From NCBI GenBank assembly GCA_964555675.1, contig CAZKTU010000156.1:1-15200 (forward strand): a DNA stretch of 15,200 bases, given 5' to 3'. Both the position numbers and the translations under genes were made by a program. The notes under the pieces were generated by a model. That model was given only the letters and a program-made list of their open reading frames with translations. It did not search any database and was not told where the DNA came from. This stretch comes from CAIWXH01 sp964555675 (GTDB lineage: Bacteria > Chloroflexota > Chloroflexia > Chloroflexales > Chloroflexaceae). This document shows, in pieces, positions 7,164-13,894 of the stretch. Numbering within the stretch: position 1 is the first letter of the stretch; each line of letters opens with the position of its first letter.

Positions 7164-7221
7164 TCGCAGGGCCTGTCTGCGGCAGGCCAAAGGACCGCAA
7201 AGGGGCTTACCCTCCCTGCGA
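7164..7221 (+). other. Foldable leader between DUF3105 and DUF305 (possible structured RNA)
   Basis: TCGCAGGG (7164-7171) pairs perfectly with CCCTGCGA (7214-7221) and encloses two hairpins. One is CCTGTC (7172-7177) with GGCAGG (7181-7186), including one T-G wobble. The other is AGGG (7201-7204) with CCCT (7210-7213), abutting the closing stem. The unpaired joiner CCAAAGGACCGCAAA (7187-7201) is purine-rich, as riboswitch junctions often are. It is not followed by a T run, so it is not a normal terminator of DUF3105. I do not match it to a known riboswitch class. It may be a leader controlling DUF305 or only a GC-rich chance fold. Confidence 0.3.
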
Positions 7222-7263
7222 CCCACCCGTGGTGCGGCTCCAGCTTGGAAGCAACGAGCAGCT

Positions 7264-7908
7264 ATGCAACAGCCTACCCTATCGCCGACACTGAGCGACG
7301 AGACACGTCCATTTACGCTTGGCTTGCCAGCACTGATCGGTCTCGTCCTCGGGGCGCTGTTGCTCCCCCTGACCGTCGCCCTCTGGGTGAGCCGCCCGCC
7401 CGCCGAAGAGAGCGCCGAGGTCCGCTTCGCCCGCGATATGATGGCCCACCACGAGCAGGCCGTCGAGATGGCCCTGATCATGCGCGACCGCTCGACGGAC
7501 GAGACGGTGCGCATCCTGGCCAATGACATCATCCTCACCCAGCAGAACCAGTCCGGGCGCATGGCCGGCTGGCTCGAGATCTGGGGCCATGCCCTGGGCG
7601 GCGAGGCCGCGCCCATGGGCGGCAGGCGCGACTCGATGGGCATGGCGGCCCAGGGCGCGGTCAACTCGCTCCAGACCCTGCCCGTGGCCGAGGCCGAGAC
7701 CCGCTTCCTGCAGCTGATGGTCACCCACCACGAGGGCGGCGTCATGATGGCCGAGGCGACCCTCAAGGCGGGGGTGCGCCCCGAGGTCAAGCGCATGGCA
7801 GAGTCGATGGTGAATGGGCAGCAGGCCGAGATTGAGCAGATGCGCCAGATGCTCGCCGCCCGCGGCGCCGATGCCCCCCCGCCCCTCGCAACCCTGCACG
7901 AGCACTAA
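7264..7908 (+). CDS. DUF305 domain protein (CopM-like), membrane-anchored
   Basis: A 214-residue protein with a membrane helix near the N-terminus (about residues 20-43), followed by an all-helical DUF305 domain in the ferritin-like style. Two paired motifs mark the internal duplication of the family: ARDMMAHHEQAVEMAL (His62, His63, Glu64) and MVTHHEGGVMMAEATL (His155, His156, Glu157), each rich in Met and His. It ends in LHEH. The cyanobacterial DUF305 protein CopM binds copper outside the cytoplasm, so an extracytoplasmic copper or silver binding role is plausible. The ATG at 7264 has no clear Shine-Dalgarno sequence; GGAAG lies too far upstream. That makes translational dependence on the preceding gene or its leader possible. 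It is the last gene before a strong hairpin and probably forms an operon with DUF3105. Confidence 0.88.
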   Translation: MQQPTLSPTLSDETRPFTLGLPALIGLVLGALLLPLTVALWVSRPPAEESAEVRFARDMMAHHEQAVEMALIMRDRSTDETVRILANDIILTQQNQSGRMAGWLEIWGHALGGEAAPMGGRRDSMGMAAQGAVNSLQTLPVAEAETRFLQLMVTHHEGGVMMAEATLKAGVRPEVKRMAESMVNGQQAEIEQMRQMLAARGADAPPPLATLHEH

Positions 7909-7911
7909 GAT

Positions 7912-7949
7912 CTGGTTCGAGGCGAACCTGACCGTTCGCCTCGAACCAG
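7912..7949 (+). terminator. 16-bp hairpin after the DUF305 gene
   Basis: CTGGTTCGAGGCGAAC (7912-7927) and its exact reverse complement (7934-7949) form a perfect 16-bp stem around CTGACC, starting 3 bases after the DUF305 stop codon. There is no downstream T tract. Position and strength fit a terminator or mRNA 3'-end stabiliser. Confidence 0.7.
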
Positions 7950-7963
7950 GACCGGCCGAGTGC

Positions 7964-8068
7964 CCGTGGAGGGGCTAGGCCCCTCCACACCTCCCCGCTC
8001 TGCACCGAGAAGGTGGCCGTGGAGGGGCCAGGCCCCTCCACACCTCCCGCTCTGCACCGAGAAGGTGG
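7964..8068. repeat. Two tandem copies of a 53-bp palindromic repeat
   Basis: Copy 1 (7964-8016) and copy 2 (8017-8068) differ by one substitution (T to C in the hairpin loop) and one missing C. Each copy begins with an inverted repeat of GTGGAGGGGC and GCCCCTCCAC around a 3-nt loop (TAG or CAG). This is followed by a shared tail ending in GAGAAGGTGG. The aminotransferase frame is open through both copies, back to 7960, but this stretch is repeat DNA and probably not coding. The end of copy 2 supplies the likely ribosome-binding site of the next gene. It could be a REP-like dispersed element. Confidence 0.85.
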
Positions 8069-8073
8069 CTATG

Positions 8074-9405
8074 ATGTCGTACGTGTTCCACCGCTCGACC
8101 GGGCACACCTACCCCCTGGCCGTGCGCGGCGAGGGGGCTTACCTGATCGACGCCGAGGGGCGGCGCTACCTCGATGCCTCGGGCGGCGCCGCCGTGAGCT
8201 GCCTCGGCCACGGCGATCCCGAGGTGGCGGCGGCTGTGGCCGCCCAGGTCGCCGCCCTGGCCTCGGCCCATACCTCCTTCTTCACCAACGAGCCGATGGA
8301 GCTGCTGGCCGAGCAGCTGCTGCGCCAGGCCCCGCCCCCCCTCGCCCGGGCCATGTTCGTCTCCAGCGGCTCCGAGGCCGTCGAGGCCGCCCTGAAGCTC
8401 GCCCGCCAGTATTATGTCGAGCGAGGCGAGCCCGAGCGGGGGCGGGTGATCGCGCGGCGCCAGAGCTACGCCGGCAACACCCTGGGGGCCCTGGCCGCCG
8501 GCGGCAACCTGGCGCGGCGCAACCTCTACGGCCCGCTGCTGATGGACGTGGCCCTGGCGGCCCCCTGCTACGAGTACCGCGACCGCCTCCCGGGCGAGAC
8601 GCCCGAGGCGTATGGCCGGCGGGCCGCGGACGACCTGGAGGCAACCATCGCGGCCGCGCCGCCCGGCAGCGTCATGGCCTTCATCGCCGAGACCGTGGCG
8701 GGCGCCACCCTGGGCGCCGCGCCGCCCGCGCCCGGCTACCTGCGGCGGGTGCGCGAGATCTGCGATCGCCACGGTGTCCTGCTCATCCTCGACGAGGTAA
8801 TGTGCGGCATGGGCCGCACCGGCACGCGCTTCGCCTTCGAGCAAGAGGGCGTCGCGCCCGACATTGTCTGCATCGCCAAAGGCCTCGGGGCCGGCTACGC
8901 GCCGATCGGGGCCACCCTCTGCTCGGCCGAGATCTACGCGACCATCGCCCGCGGCTCGGGCGCCCTGGCCCACGGCCACACCTACATGGGCCACCCCGTG
9001 GCCTGCGCCGCGGCCCTGGCGGTACAGCGGGCGGTCGAATCCCGCAACCTGCTGCCCCGTGTGCGCGAGCTCGGGCTCGGGCTCGAGGCGCGCCTGCGCG
9101 CGGCCTTCGGCGAGCACCCCCACGTGGGCGATATCCGCGGGCGCGGGCTGCTCTGGGCCCTCGAGCTGGTGGCCGACCGCGAGAGCAAAGCCCCCTTCGA
9201 CCCGGCCCTGAAGCTGCACGCCCGCATCAAGGGCCTGGCCCTCGAGCACGGCCTGATCTGCTACCCCATGGGCGGCACGATCGACGGCCTGCGCGGCGAC
9301 CATGTGCTCCTCGCCCCGCCCTTCACCCTGAACGAGGCCCAGCTCGACGAGCTGGTCGAGAAGCTGGGCGCGGCCTTCGCGGCGGCCCTGCGCACAATTC
9401 CCTAG
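8074..9405 (+). CDS. Class III pyridoxal-phosphate-dependent aminotransferase
   Basis: A 443-residue fold-type I transaminase of the class III (omega-aminotransferase) group, cytoplasmic, moving an amino group from an omega-amino acid, amine or related donor to a keto acid. Landmarks in order are FVSSGSEAVEAALKLARQYY (PLP phosphate cup), LILDEVMCGMGRTG with Asp240, and DIVCIAKGLGAGYAPIGA with the Schiff-base Lys269. GHTYMGHPVACAAALA comes next, and the usual small C-terminal domain completes the protein. Length is normal. The common SYHG motif reads SYAG here (Tyr132, Ala133). I chose ATG at 8074 because AAGGTGG (8062-8068) lies 5 nt upstream; ATG at 8071 is only 2 nt from it. The longer open frame to 7960 is repeat sequence. 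The exact substrate cannot be told; GABA, beta-alanine and diamino acids are options. No pathway partner is adjacent. Confidence 0.88.
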   Translation: MSYVFHRSTGHTYPLAVRGEGAYLIDAEGRRYLDASGGAAVSCLGHGDPEVAAAVAAQVAALASAHTSFFTNEPMELLAEQLLRQAPPPLARAMFVSSGSEAVEAALKLARQYYVERGEPERGRVIARRQSYAGNTLGALAAGGNLARRNLYGPLLMDVALAAPCYEYRDRLPGETPEAYGRRAADDLEATIAAAPPGSVMAFIAETVAGATLGAAPPAPGYLRRVREICDRHGVLLILDEVMCGMGRTGTRFAFEQEGVAPDIVCIAKGLGAGYAPIGATLCSAEIYATIARGSGALAHGHTYMGHPVACAAALAVQRAVESRNLLPRVRELGLGLEARLRAAFGEHPHVGDIRGRGLLWALELVADRESKAPFDPALKLHARIKGLALEHGLICYPMGGTIDGLRGDHVLLAPPFTLNEAQLDELVEKLGAAFAAALRTIP

Positions 9406-9440
9406 TTGTGCCGGCGAGAAGTCCTTTGCCAGTTCTGACC

Positions 9441-9468
9441 AAAGACCAAGGACCGAGGACCAAGGCCG
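9441..9468. repeat. Heptamer tandem repeat (AAGGACC type)
   Basis: Four imperfect consecutive 7-mers read AAAGACC, AAGGACC, GAGGACC and AAGGCCG. The copies keep the phase exactly. This is short-tandem-repeat DNA downstream of the aminotransferase stop codon with no visible coding role. Confidence 0.6.
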
Positions 9469-9508
9469 GGCTCCGGCTGAGCAGTTGGGCGCACCTAGCC
9501 TCCCGTAA

Positions 9509-9592
9509 GGGCGCACCCATGTGTGCGCCCAAGCACCCATGTGTGCGCCCAAGCACCCATGTGTGCGCCCAAGCACCCATGTGTGCGCCCAA
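9509..9592. repeat. Four 20-bp tandem repeats
   Basis: The unit GCACCCATGTGTGCGCCCAA occurs four times without change at 9513-9532, 9533-9552, 9553-9572 and 9573-9592. The first unit with its left flank forms a perfect 8-bp inverted repeat, GGGCGCAC (9509-9516) with GTGCGCCC (9523-9530), and later units retain most of it. A further GGGCGCAC copy lies at 9487-9494. The block lies between the convergent 3' ends of the aminotransferase and PdeM genes, where it could stop transcription from both sides. There is no spacer diversity, so it is not a CRISPR array. Confidence 0.9.
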
Positions 9593-9618
9593 CCCATCAA
9601 AATGGCTCGGACGCAGCA

Positions 9619-10284
9619 TTAGCCCCCGGGGCCGACCGGCACGACGCTGTCGCCGGCGACGACGTAGCAGCGCTCGTCGGGCCGCGGCCTGATGGTGGCG
9701 GCGCCGGTGAAGCCGCCGAAGGCGGGCAGCACGGCCAGGCGCGGGCCGACCACGAAGCAGGGCAGCCGCTCGCGCTGACGCCCGGGGCCGAGCAGAGCCA
9801 CGGCCGGGTGCAGGTGCCCGGCCAGCACATAACCCGCCGGGCTCGCCTCGGGCAGGTGCCGCAGGGCGAAGGGCGCCAGCAGATGGGGCTCGTCGACGCA
9901 GCGCACGCCCCAGGCCGGCGGCGGGTCGCCGGCGCCCCGGTCGTGGTTGCCGCGCACCAGCAGCAGCTCGAGCGCGGGGCGGCCGGCGCGCCAGGCGGCC
10001 ACGGCCTCGAGCACCGCGGGCGCGCGGCCCGCGCGGGCGTGCAACAGGTCGCCGAGGATGATCAGGCGCACGGCCCCGGTGCGTTCGAGGGCCCGGTCGA
10101 GCCGCCCCAGGTCGGCCGCCGTGAGGGCCTCGGGCACCGCGATGGCCGCGGCGCGAAAGGCCGCCGCCTTGCCCAAATGGGGGTCGGCGAGCAGCAGCGT
10201 ACGCTCGCGGGGCCAGTATAATGCACGCTCAGAGAGGAGCTTCACCTCCTCGCCGGCGAGCGAGATCGTCCAGTCGTCGGGCAT
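9619..10284 (-). CDS. pdeM: PdeM-type metallophosphoesterase (ligase-associated DNA damage response endonuclease family)
   Basis: A 221-residue calcineurin-like phosphoesterase. The metal-binding motifs are complete: DPHLGKAAAFRAA (Asp34, His36), LGDLLHARAGRA (Asp79), GNHDR (Asn113, His114) and AGHLHP (His157, His159). DPHLGKAAAFRA, DLLHARAGRAP, GNHDRGAGDPP and the late LPCFVVGPRLAVLPAFGGFTG region match the PdeM family. Those proteins are normally encoded beside a Lhr-type helicase, an ATP-dependent DNA ligase and a predicted exonuclease in a DNA repair cluster. None of those partners is here. I chose ATG at 10284 because AAAGGTGG lies 5 nt upstream on the minus strand; GTG at 10293 adds three residues and overlaps that site. 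The gene is divergent from a GNAT gene, with 50 bases between the starts. Manganese-dependent nuclease or phosphodiesterase activity is expected. Confidence 0.9.
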   Translation of the reverse strand: MPDDWTISLAGEEVKLLSERALYWPRERTLLLADPHLGKAAAFRAAAIAVPEALTAADLGRLDRALERTGAVRLIILGDLLHARAGRAPAVLEAVAAWRAGRPALELLLVRGNHDRGAGDPPPAWGVRCVDEPHLLAPFALRHLPEASPAGYVLAGHLHPAVALLGPGRQRERLPCFVVGPRLAVLPAFGGFTGAATIRPRPDERCYVVAGDSVVPVGPGG

Positions 10285-10316
10285 AGCCGCCACCTTTCGC
10301 CCCGCTGATGCGCCTC

Positions 10317-10322
10317 ATTATA
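10317..10322 (-). promoter_or_regulatory. Candidate -10 box TATAAT of the pdeM gene
   Basis: The minus strand reads TATAAT 33 nt upstream of the chosen pdeM start, within the 50-bp divergent gap. A -35 box would fall inside the GNAT coding region and is not recognisable. The same bases overlap the leader of the GNAT gene, just before its Shine-Dalgarno sequence. Confidence 0.4.
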
Positions 10323-10334
10323 GAGGAGTTCGCC

Positions 10335-10922
10335 ATGCGCCTCGATGTGCCCGTGCTGCGGACGGACCGGCTGGTGATCAGGCCCTTCAGCGCCGACGAC
10401 CTCGACGAGGCCGTTCGCCTGTTCGACGAGCAGATCTATGGGCCCCCGGGGGCGGGGGCGCGGGCCGAGCGGGCGCGCTGGCTCGAGTGGACGGTCCTGA
10501 GCTACGAGCAGCTGTCCAAGCTCTATCAGCCCCCGTACGGCGACCGAGCCGTGACTCTGGGCGACACCGGCGAGCTGATCGGCGCGGTCGGCTACACCCC
10601 TTGTTATCACCCCTTCGGCCAGCTCGGCGGCTTCGCGCAGGCCCCGCCCATGGCTCACACGGCCGAGCTGGGGCTCTACTGGGCGATCGCGCCGGCGAGG
10701 CGCGGCCAGGGCTACGCCGGCGAGGCGGGGCGAGCCTTGATCGAGTTCGCCTTCGCCGAGATGAACCTCTACCGCATCGTGGCTACGACCGAGTATAACA
10801 ACAGCGCCTCGCAGCGCGTGATGGAGAAGCTCGGCATGACCCTCTTGCGCAATACTCTGCCCGAGCCGCCCTGGCTGCAGGTCGTCGGAATGCTTCAGAA
10901 CCCGCGCATAGCAACGTTGTGA
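10335..10922 (+). CDS. GNAT acetyltransferase of the RimJ/RimL type
   Basis: A 195-residue Acetyltransf_3-type GNAT enzyme that should use acetyl-CoA to acetylate a protein N-terminus, an amino sugar or a small amine; the substrate is not deducible. It begins with the family signature LRTDRLVIRPFSADD. It carries motif A as ARRGQGYAGEAGRALIEFAF (RRGQGYA at residues 122-128) and the typical ATTEYNNSASQRVMEKLGM near the C-terminus. I chose ATG at 10335 because GAGGAG (10323-10328) is 6 nt upstream and the signature starts immediately. An earlier in-frame ATG at 10308 would place that Shine-Dalgarno inside the gene. A segment at about residues 85-108 (YHPFGQLGGFAQAPPMAHTA) is a longer loop than in minimal members. 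It is divergent from pdeM and ends 117 bases before sucA, which seems to have its own promoter. Confidence 0.87.
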   Translation: MRLDVPVLRTDRLVIRPFSADDLDEAVRLFDEQIYGPPGAGARAERARWLEWTVLSYEQLSKLYQPPYGDRAVTLGDTGELIGAVGYTPCYHPFGQLGGFAQAPPMAHTAELGLYWAIAPARRGQGYAGEAGRALIEFAFAEMNLYRIVATTEYNNSASQRVMEKLGMTLLRNTLPEPPWLQVVGMLQNPRIATL

Positions 10923-10962
10923 AGAATGACTCAAGAATGAGCGTAACCCAGCGTGGTACAAT
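10922..10962 (+). promoter_or_regulatory. Promoter of sucAB with 11-bp-period direct repeat and extended -10
   Basis: AAGAATGA occurs twice (10922-10929 and 10933-10940) with a 3-nt spacer, a period of 11 bp. Seventeen bases after the second copy is TGGTACAAT (10954-10962), an extended -10 with TG one base before TACAAT. No good -35 box is visible, and the repeats sit where one would be. This suggests an activator-dependent promoter. The leader to the sucA start would be about 70 nt. Confidence 0.5.
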
Positions 10963-11039
10963 GGGAGCCAGCAAATGACGCGGGAAAATGCGCGGCCCGC
11001 GGTCGATGGAGACCACTGAGCTAGAACCAGAAATGATCA

Positions 11040-13838
11040 ATGATGAGTAACTGGAACCAATTCCATGGGCCGAACGCCGGGTACCTGATGGAGCTCTACG
11101 AGCTATATCTCGCCGACCCGCAGTCCGTAGATGAGGCTACCCGGTCCTTTTTCGCCACCTGGGCGCCCCCCGAGGGCGAGGAGGGCGTGGGCGAGGCCCA
11201 GCCGGCCCTCGACGTCACCCGCGTGGTCGGCGCGGCCCGTCTGATCCGCTATATCCGCGAGCTCGGGCACGTGGCCGCGCGCATCGACCCCCTGGGCAGC
11301 GACCCGCCCGGCGACCCCGGCGTCGAGCTGGTGACCCACGGGGTCACGACGGCCGACCTGGCGGCCCTGCCGGCCCATATCATCCGCGGGCCCCTGGCGA
11401 GCCAGGTGCGCAACGCCGCCGAGGGCGTCGAGCGGCTGCGGCAAGTCTACTCGGGGGCGATCGGCTACGAGACCGATCATATCCAGAACTACGAGGAGCG
11501 CAACTGGATCCGCGAGGCCGCGGAGAGCCGGCGCTTCTTCATGAACTTCGACGCCGAGCGCCAGCGCGAGCTGCTCGACCGCCTGACCGAGGTCGAGACC
11601 TTCGAGCGCTACCTGCACAAGACCTTCCCCGGCCAGAAGCGCTTCTCGATCGAGGGCAACGACATGTTGATCCCGGTGATCGACGCGATTATCCGCAATG
11701 CGGCGGCGTCGGGCACCAAAGAGGTCGTGATCGGCATGGCCCACAGGGGCCGGCTCAATGTCCTGGCCCATATCCTCGGCAAGCCCTACTCGTCGATCCT
11801 CAGCGAGTTCCACACCCCCGACTATACCAAGGATACCTACCTCGGCTGGACCGGCGACGTGAAGTATCACCTCGGGGCCCGCAAGGCCTACCGCGAGAGT
11901 GGCGTCTCGGAGATGCCGATCACCCTGGCCCCGAACCCGAGCCACCTCGAGTTCGTCAACCCGGTGATCGTCGGCCGCGCCCGCGCCGCCCAGGAGAAGC
12001 GCACCCGCCCCGGCTACCCCCAGGAGGACGAGAAGGAGTCGCTCGCCATCCTGATCCACGGCGACGCAGCCTTCCCCGGCCAGGGCATCGTGGCCGAGAC
12101 CCTGAATATGTCGCGGCTGACCGGCTACCATATCGGCGGGACGATCCACGTCATCCTCAACAATCAGATCGGCTTCACGACCAACTTCAGCGACTCGCGC
12201 TCGACCCTCTACGCCTCCGACCTGGCCCGCGGCTTCGAGATGCCCGTGATCCACGTCAACGCCGACGAGGCCGAGTCGTGCATCGCCGTGGCCCGCATGG
12301 CCTGGGCCTACCGCGAGAAGTTCCAGAAAGACTTCCTGATCGACCTGGTGGGCTACCGCCGCTGGGGCCACAACGAGGGCGACGAGCCCGAGTTCACCCA
12401 GCCGCGCATGTACGAGCAGATCCGCAACCACCCGAGCGTGCGCGAGCTGTGGGCCCGCGAGCTCGAGCGGCGCGGCGTGATCACCCGCGAGGAGGCCCAG
12501 GCCCGCGTCGAGGCGGCGATGCAGAAGCTGCAGCAGGCCTTCGACACGGTGCGCGAGCGCCAGCGCCTGGCCGCCGCCGCGCCGCCCCCCGCCCCGACCA
12601 AGCCCCTCGAGAACCCGATGCGGACCTCGGTCTACGCCAAGCCGATCTCGACCCAGAAGCTCGTCGAGCTGAACGAGGCCCTGCTCGAGCGCCCCGAGGA
12701 GTTCAACGGCCACCCCAAGCTCGAGCGCACCCTGCAGAAGCGCCGCCAGAGCATCAACGAGCCCGCCGGGATCGAGTGGGCCCACGCCGAGTCCCTGGCC
12801 TTCGCCGCCATTCTGGCCGACGGCACTCCGATCCGCTTCACCGGGCAGGATAGCGAGCGCGGCACCTTCAGCCAGCGCCACCTGGTGCTGCACGACAGCA
12901 TGACCGGCGAGAAGTACATTCCGCTGCACAACATCCCCCAGGCGCGGGCCGCCTTCGCCGTCTATAACAGCCCCCTCTCAGAGGCCGCCGTGCTGGCCTT
13001 CGAGTATGGCTACAGCACCCACGCCCCCGGCACCCTGGTGCTCTGGGAGGCCCAGTTCGGCGACTTCGCCAACGGCGCCCAGGTGGTGATCGACCAGTTT
13101 ATCGTCTCGGGCCGCTCGAAGTGGGCCGTCGACCCGGCCCTGGTGCTGCTGCTGCCCCACGGCTACGAGGGCCAGGGCCCCGAGCACTCGTCGGCCCGCC
13201 TCGAGCGCTTCCTGCAGCTCTGCGCCACCGACAACATCCGCGTGGCCAACCCGACCACCGCGGCCCAGTACTTCCACCTGCTGCGCTACCAGGCCGCCTC
13301 GCTCTCGCTGCACCCGCGCCCCCTGGTGGTGATGACCCCCAAGAGCCTGCTGCGCAACCCGCGGGCCTCTTCGTCCCTGGCCGAGCTGGCCGCCGGCCCC
13401 TTCAAGCCGGTGCTCAGCCTCGGCGAGGCCGGCCCCAACCCCAACGAGGTGACCCGCCTGGTGCTCTGCAGCGGCAAGGTGGCGATCGACCTGCTGGCCT
13501 CGGGCGAGCTCGAGAAGGCCGGCGGCGCCGTCGACCTGCTGCGCCTCGAGATGCTCTACCCCTTCCCCGAGGAGGAGCTGCAGTTCGCCCTGGCCCGCTA
13601 CCCCAACCTGCAAGAAGTGGTGTGGCTCCAGGAGGAGCCGCAGAATATGGGCGCCTGGACCTATGTGGCGCCGCGGCTGCGGGCTCTGCTCGACCCGGCC
13701 CTCGCCCTCAGCTATGTCGGTCGCGGCGAGTCGGCCTCGCCCGCCGAGGGCGTCCATAGCCTGCACGTGCTCAACCAGACCCGCATCCTGCGCGAGGCGG
13801 TGCAAGGGGCGGCGGTGCCGGCCGCCGTGGTGAAGTAG
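11040..13838 (+). CDS. sucA: 2-oxoglutarate dehydrogenase E1 component
   Basis: A 932-residue thiamine-diphosphate enzyme that decarboxylates 2-oxoglutarate and succinylates the lipoyl group of SucB in the TCA cycle. The N-terminus NQFHGPNAGYLMELYELYLAD is the short E2-binding region typical of 2-oxoglutarate E1 and absent from pyruvate E1. Further landmarks are GMAHRGRLNVLAHILGKPYS (His235), HGDAAFPGQG (340-349) and NNQIGFTT from Asn374, which form the diphosphate and metal site. Next come YRRWGHNEGDEPEFTQP and, in the transketolase-like half, ERGTFSQRHLVLHD. Length is normal for the family. ATGs at 11040 and 11043 are both possible and neither has a strong Shine-Dalgarno sequence. Fifty-six bases separate it from sucB, so the two are probably one operon read from the promoter at 10954-10962. 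I see no succinyltransferase-type N-terminal fusion, unlike mycobacterial KGD. Confidence 0.96.
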   Translation: MMSNWNQFHGPNAGYLMELYELYLADPQSVDEATRSFFATWAPPEGEEGVGEAQPALDVTRVVGAARLIRYIRELGHVAARIDPLGSDPPGDPGVELVTHGVTTADLAALPAHIIRGPLASQVRNAAEGVERLRQVYSGAIGYETDHIQNYEERNWIREAAESRRFFMNFDAERQRELLDRLTEVETFERYLHKTFPGQKRFSIEGNDMLIPVIDAIIRNAAASGTKEVVIGMAHRGRLNVLAHILGKPYSSILSEFHTPDYTKDTYLGWTGDVKYHLGARKAYRESGVSEMPITLAPNPSHLEFVNPVIVGRARAAQEKRTRPGYPQEDEKESLAILIHGDAAFPGQGIVAETLNMSRLTGYHIGGTIHVILNNQIGFTTNFSDSRSTLYASDLARGFEMPVIHVNADEAESCIAVARMAWAYREKFQKDFLIDLVGYRRWGHNEGDEPEFTQPRMYEQIRNHPSVRELWARELERRGVITREEAQARVEAAMQKLQQAFDTVRERQRLAAAAPPPAPTKPLENPMRTSVYAKPISTQKLVELNEALLERPEEFNGHPKLERTLQKRRQSINEPAGIEWAHAESLAFAAILADGTPIRFTGQDSERGTFSQRHLVLHDSMTGEKYIPLHNIPQARAAFAVYNSPLSEAAVLAFEYGYSTHAPGTLVLWEAQFGDFANGAQVVIDQFIVSGRSKWAVDPALVLLLPHGYEGQGPEHSSARLERFLQLCATDNIRVANPTTAAQYFHLLRYQAASLSLHPRPLVVMTPKSLLRNPRASSSLAELAAGPFKPVLSLGEAGPNPNEVTRLVLCSGKVAIDLLASGELEKAGGAVDLLRLEMLYPFPEEELQFALARYPNLQEVVWLQEEPQNMGAWTYVAPRLRALLDPALALSYVGRGESASPAEGVHSLHVLNQTRILREAVQGAAVPAAVVK

Positions 13839-13894
13839 ACTGAACCTTACGGCGGCGCCAACCTGGGCGCTGCCGCAGATAGTGGAGCGAGCTC

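Noticed and set aside
7164..7221. c-di-GMP (GEMM-I) riboswitch, because of a GGACCGCAAAG stretch
   Set aside because: The flanking stems and the GNRA-loop helix of that class cannot be drawn here, so only an unclassified fold is claimed.
7960..8073. Upstream extension of the aminotransferase frame
   Set aside because: It consists of the two palindromic repeat copies; homology and the ribosome-binding site support a start at 8071 or 8074.
9509..9592. CRISPR array
   Set aside because: The 20-bp units are directly tandem with no unique spacers and no cas genes are nearby.
10217..10222. Perfect plus-strand TATAAT as a promoter for the GNAT gene
   Set aside because: It lies inside the pdeM coding sequence, has no -35 partner, and is over 100 bp from the GNAT start; chance is likely enough that I do not annotate it.
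13839..13894. Terminator or promoter between sucA and sucB
   Set aside because: Only a weak imperfect GC-rich inverted repeat is present, with no T tract and no -10-like hexamer; the genes are most likely co-transcribed.
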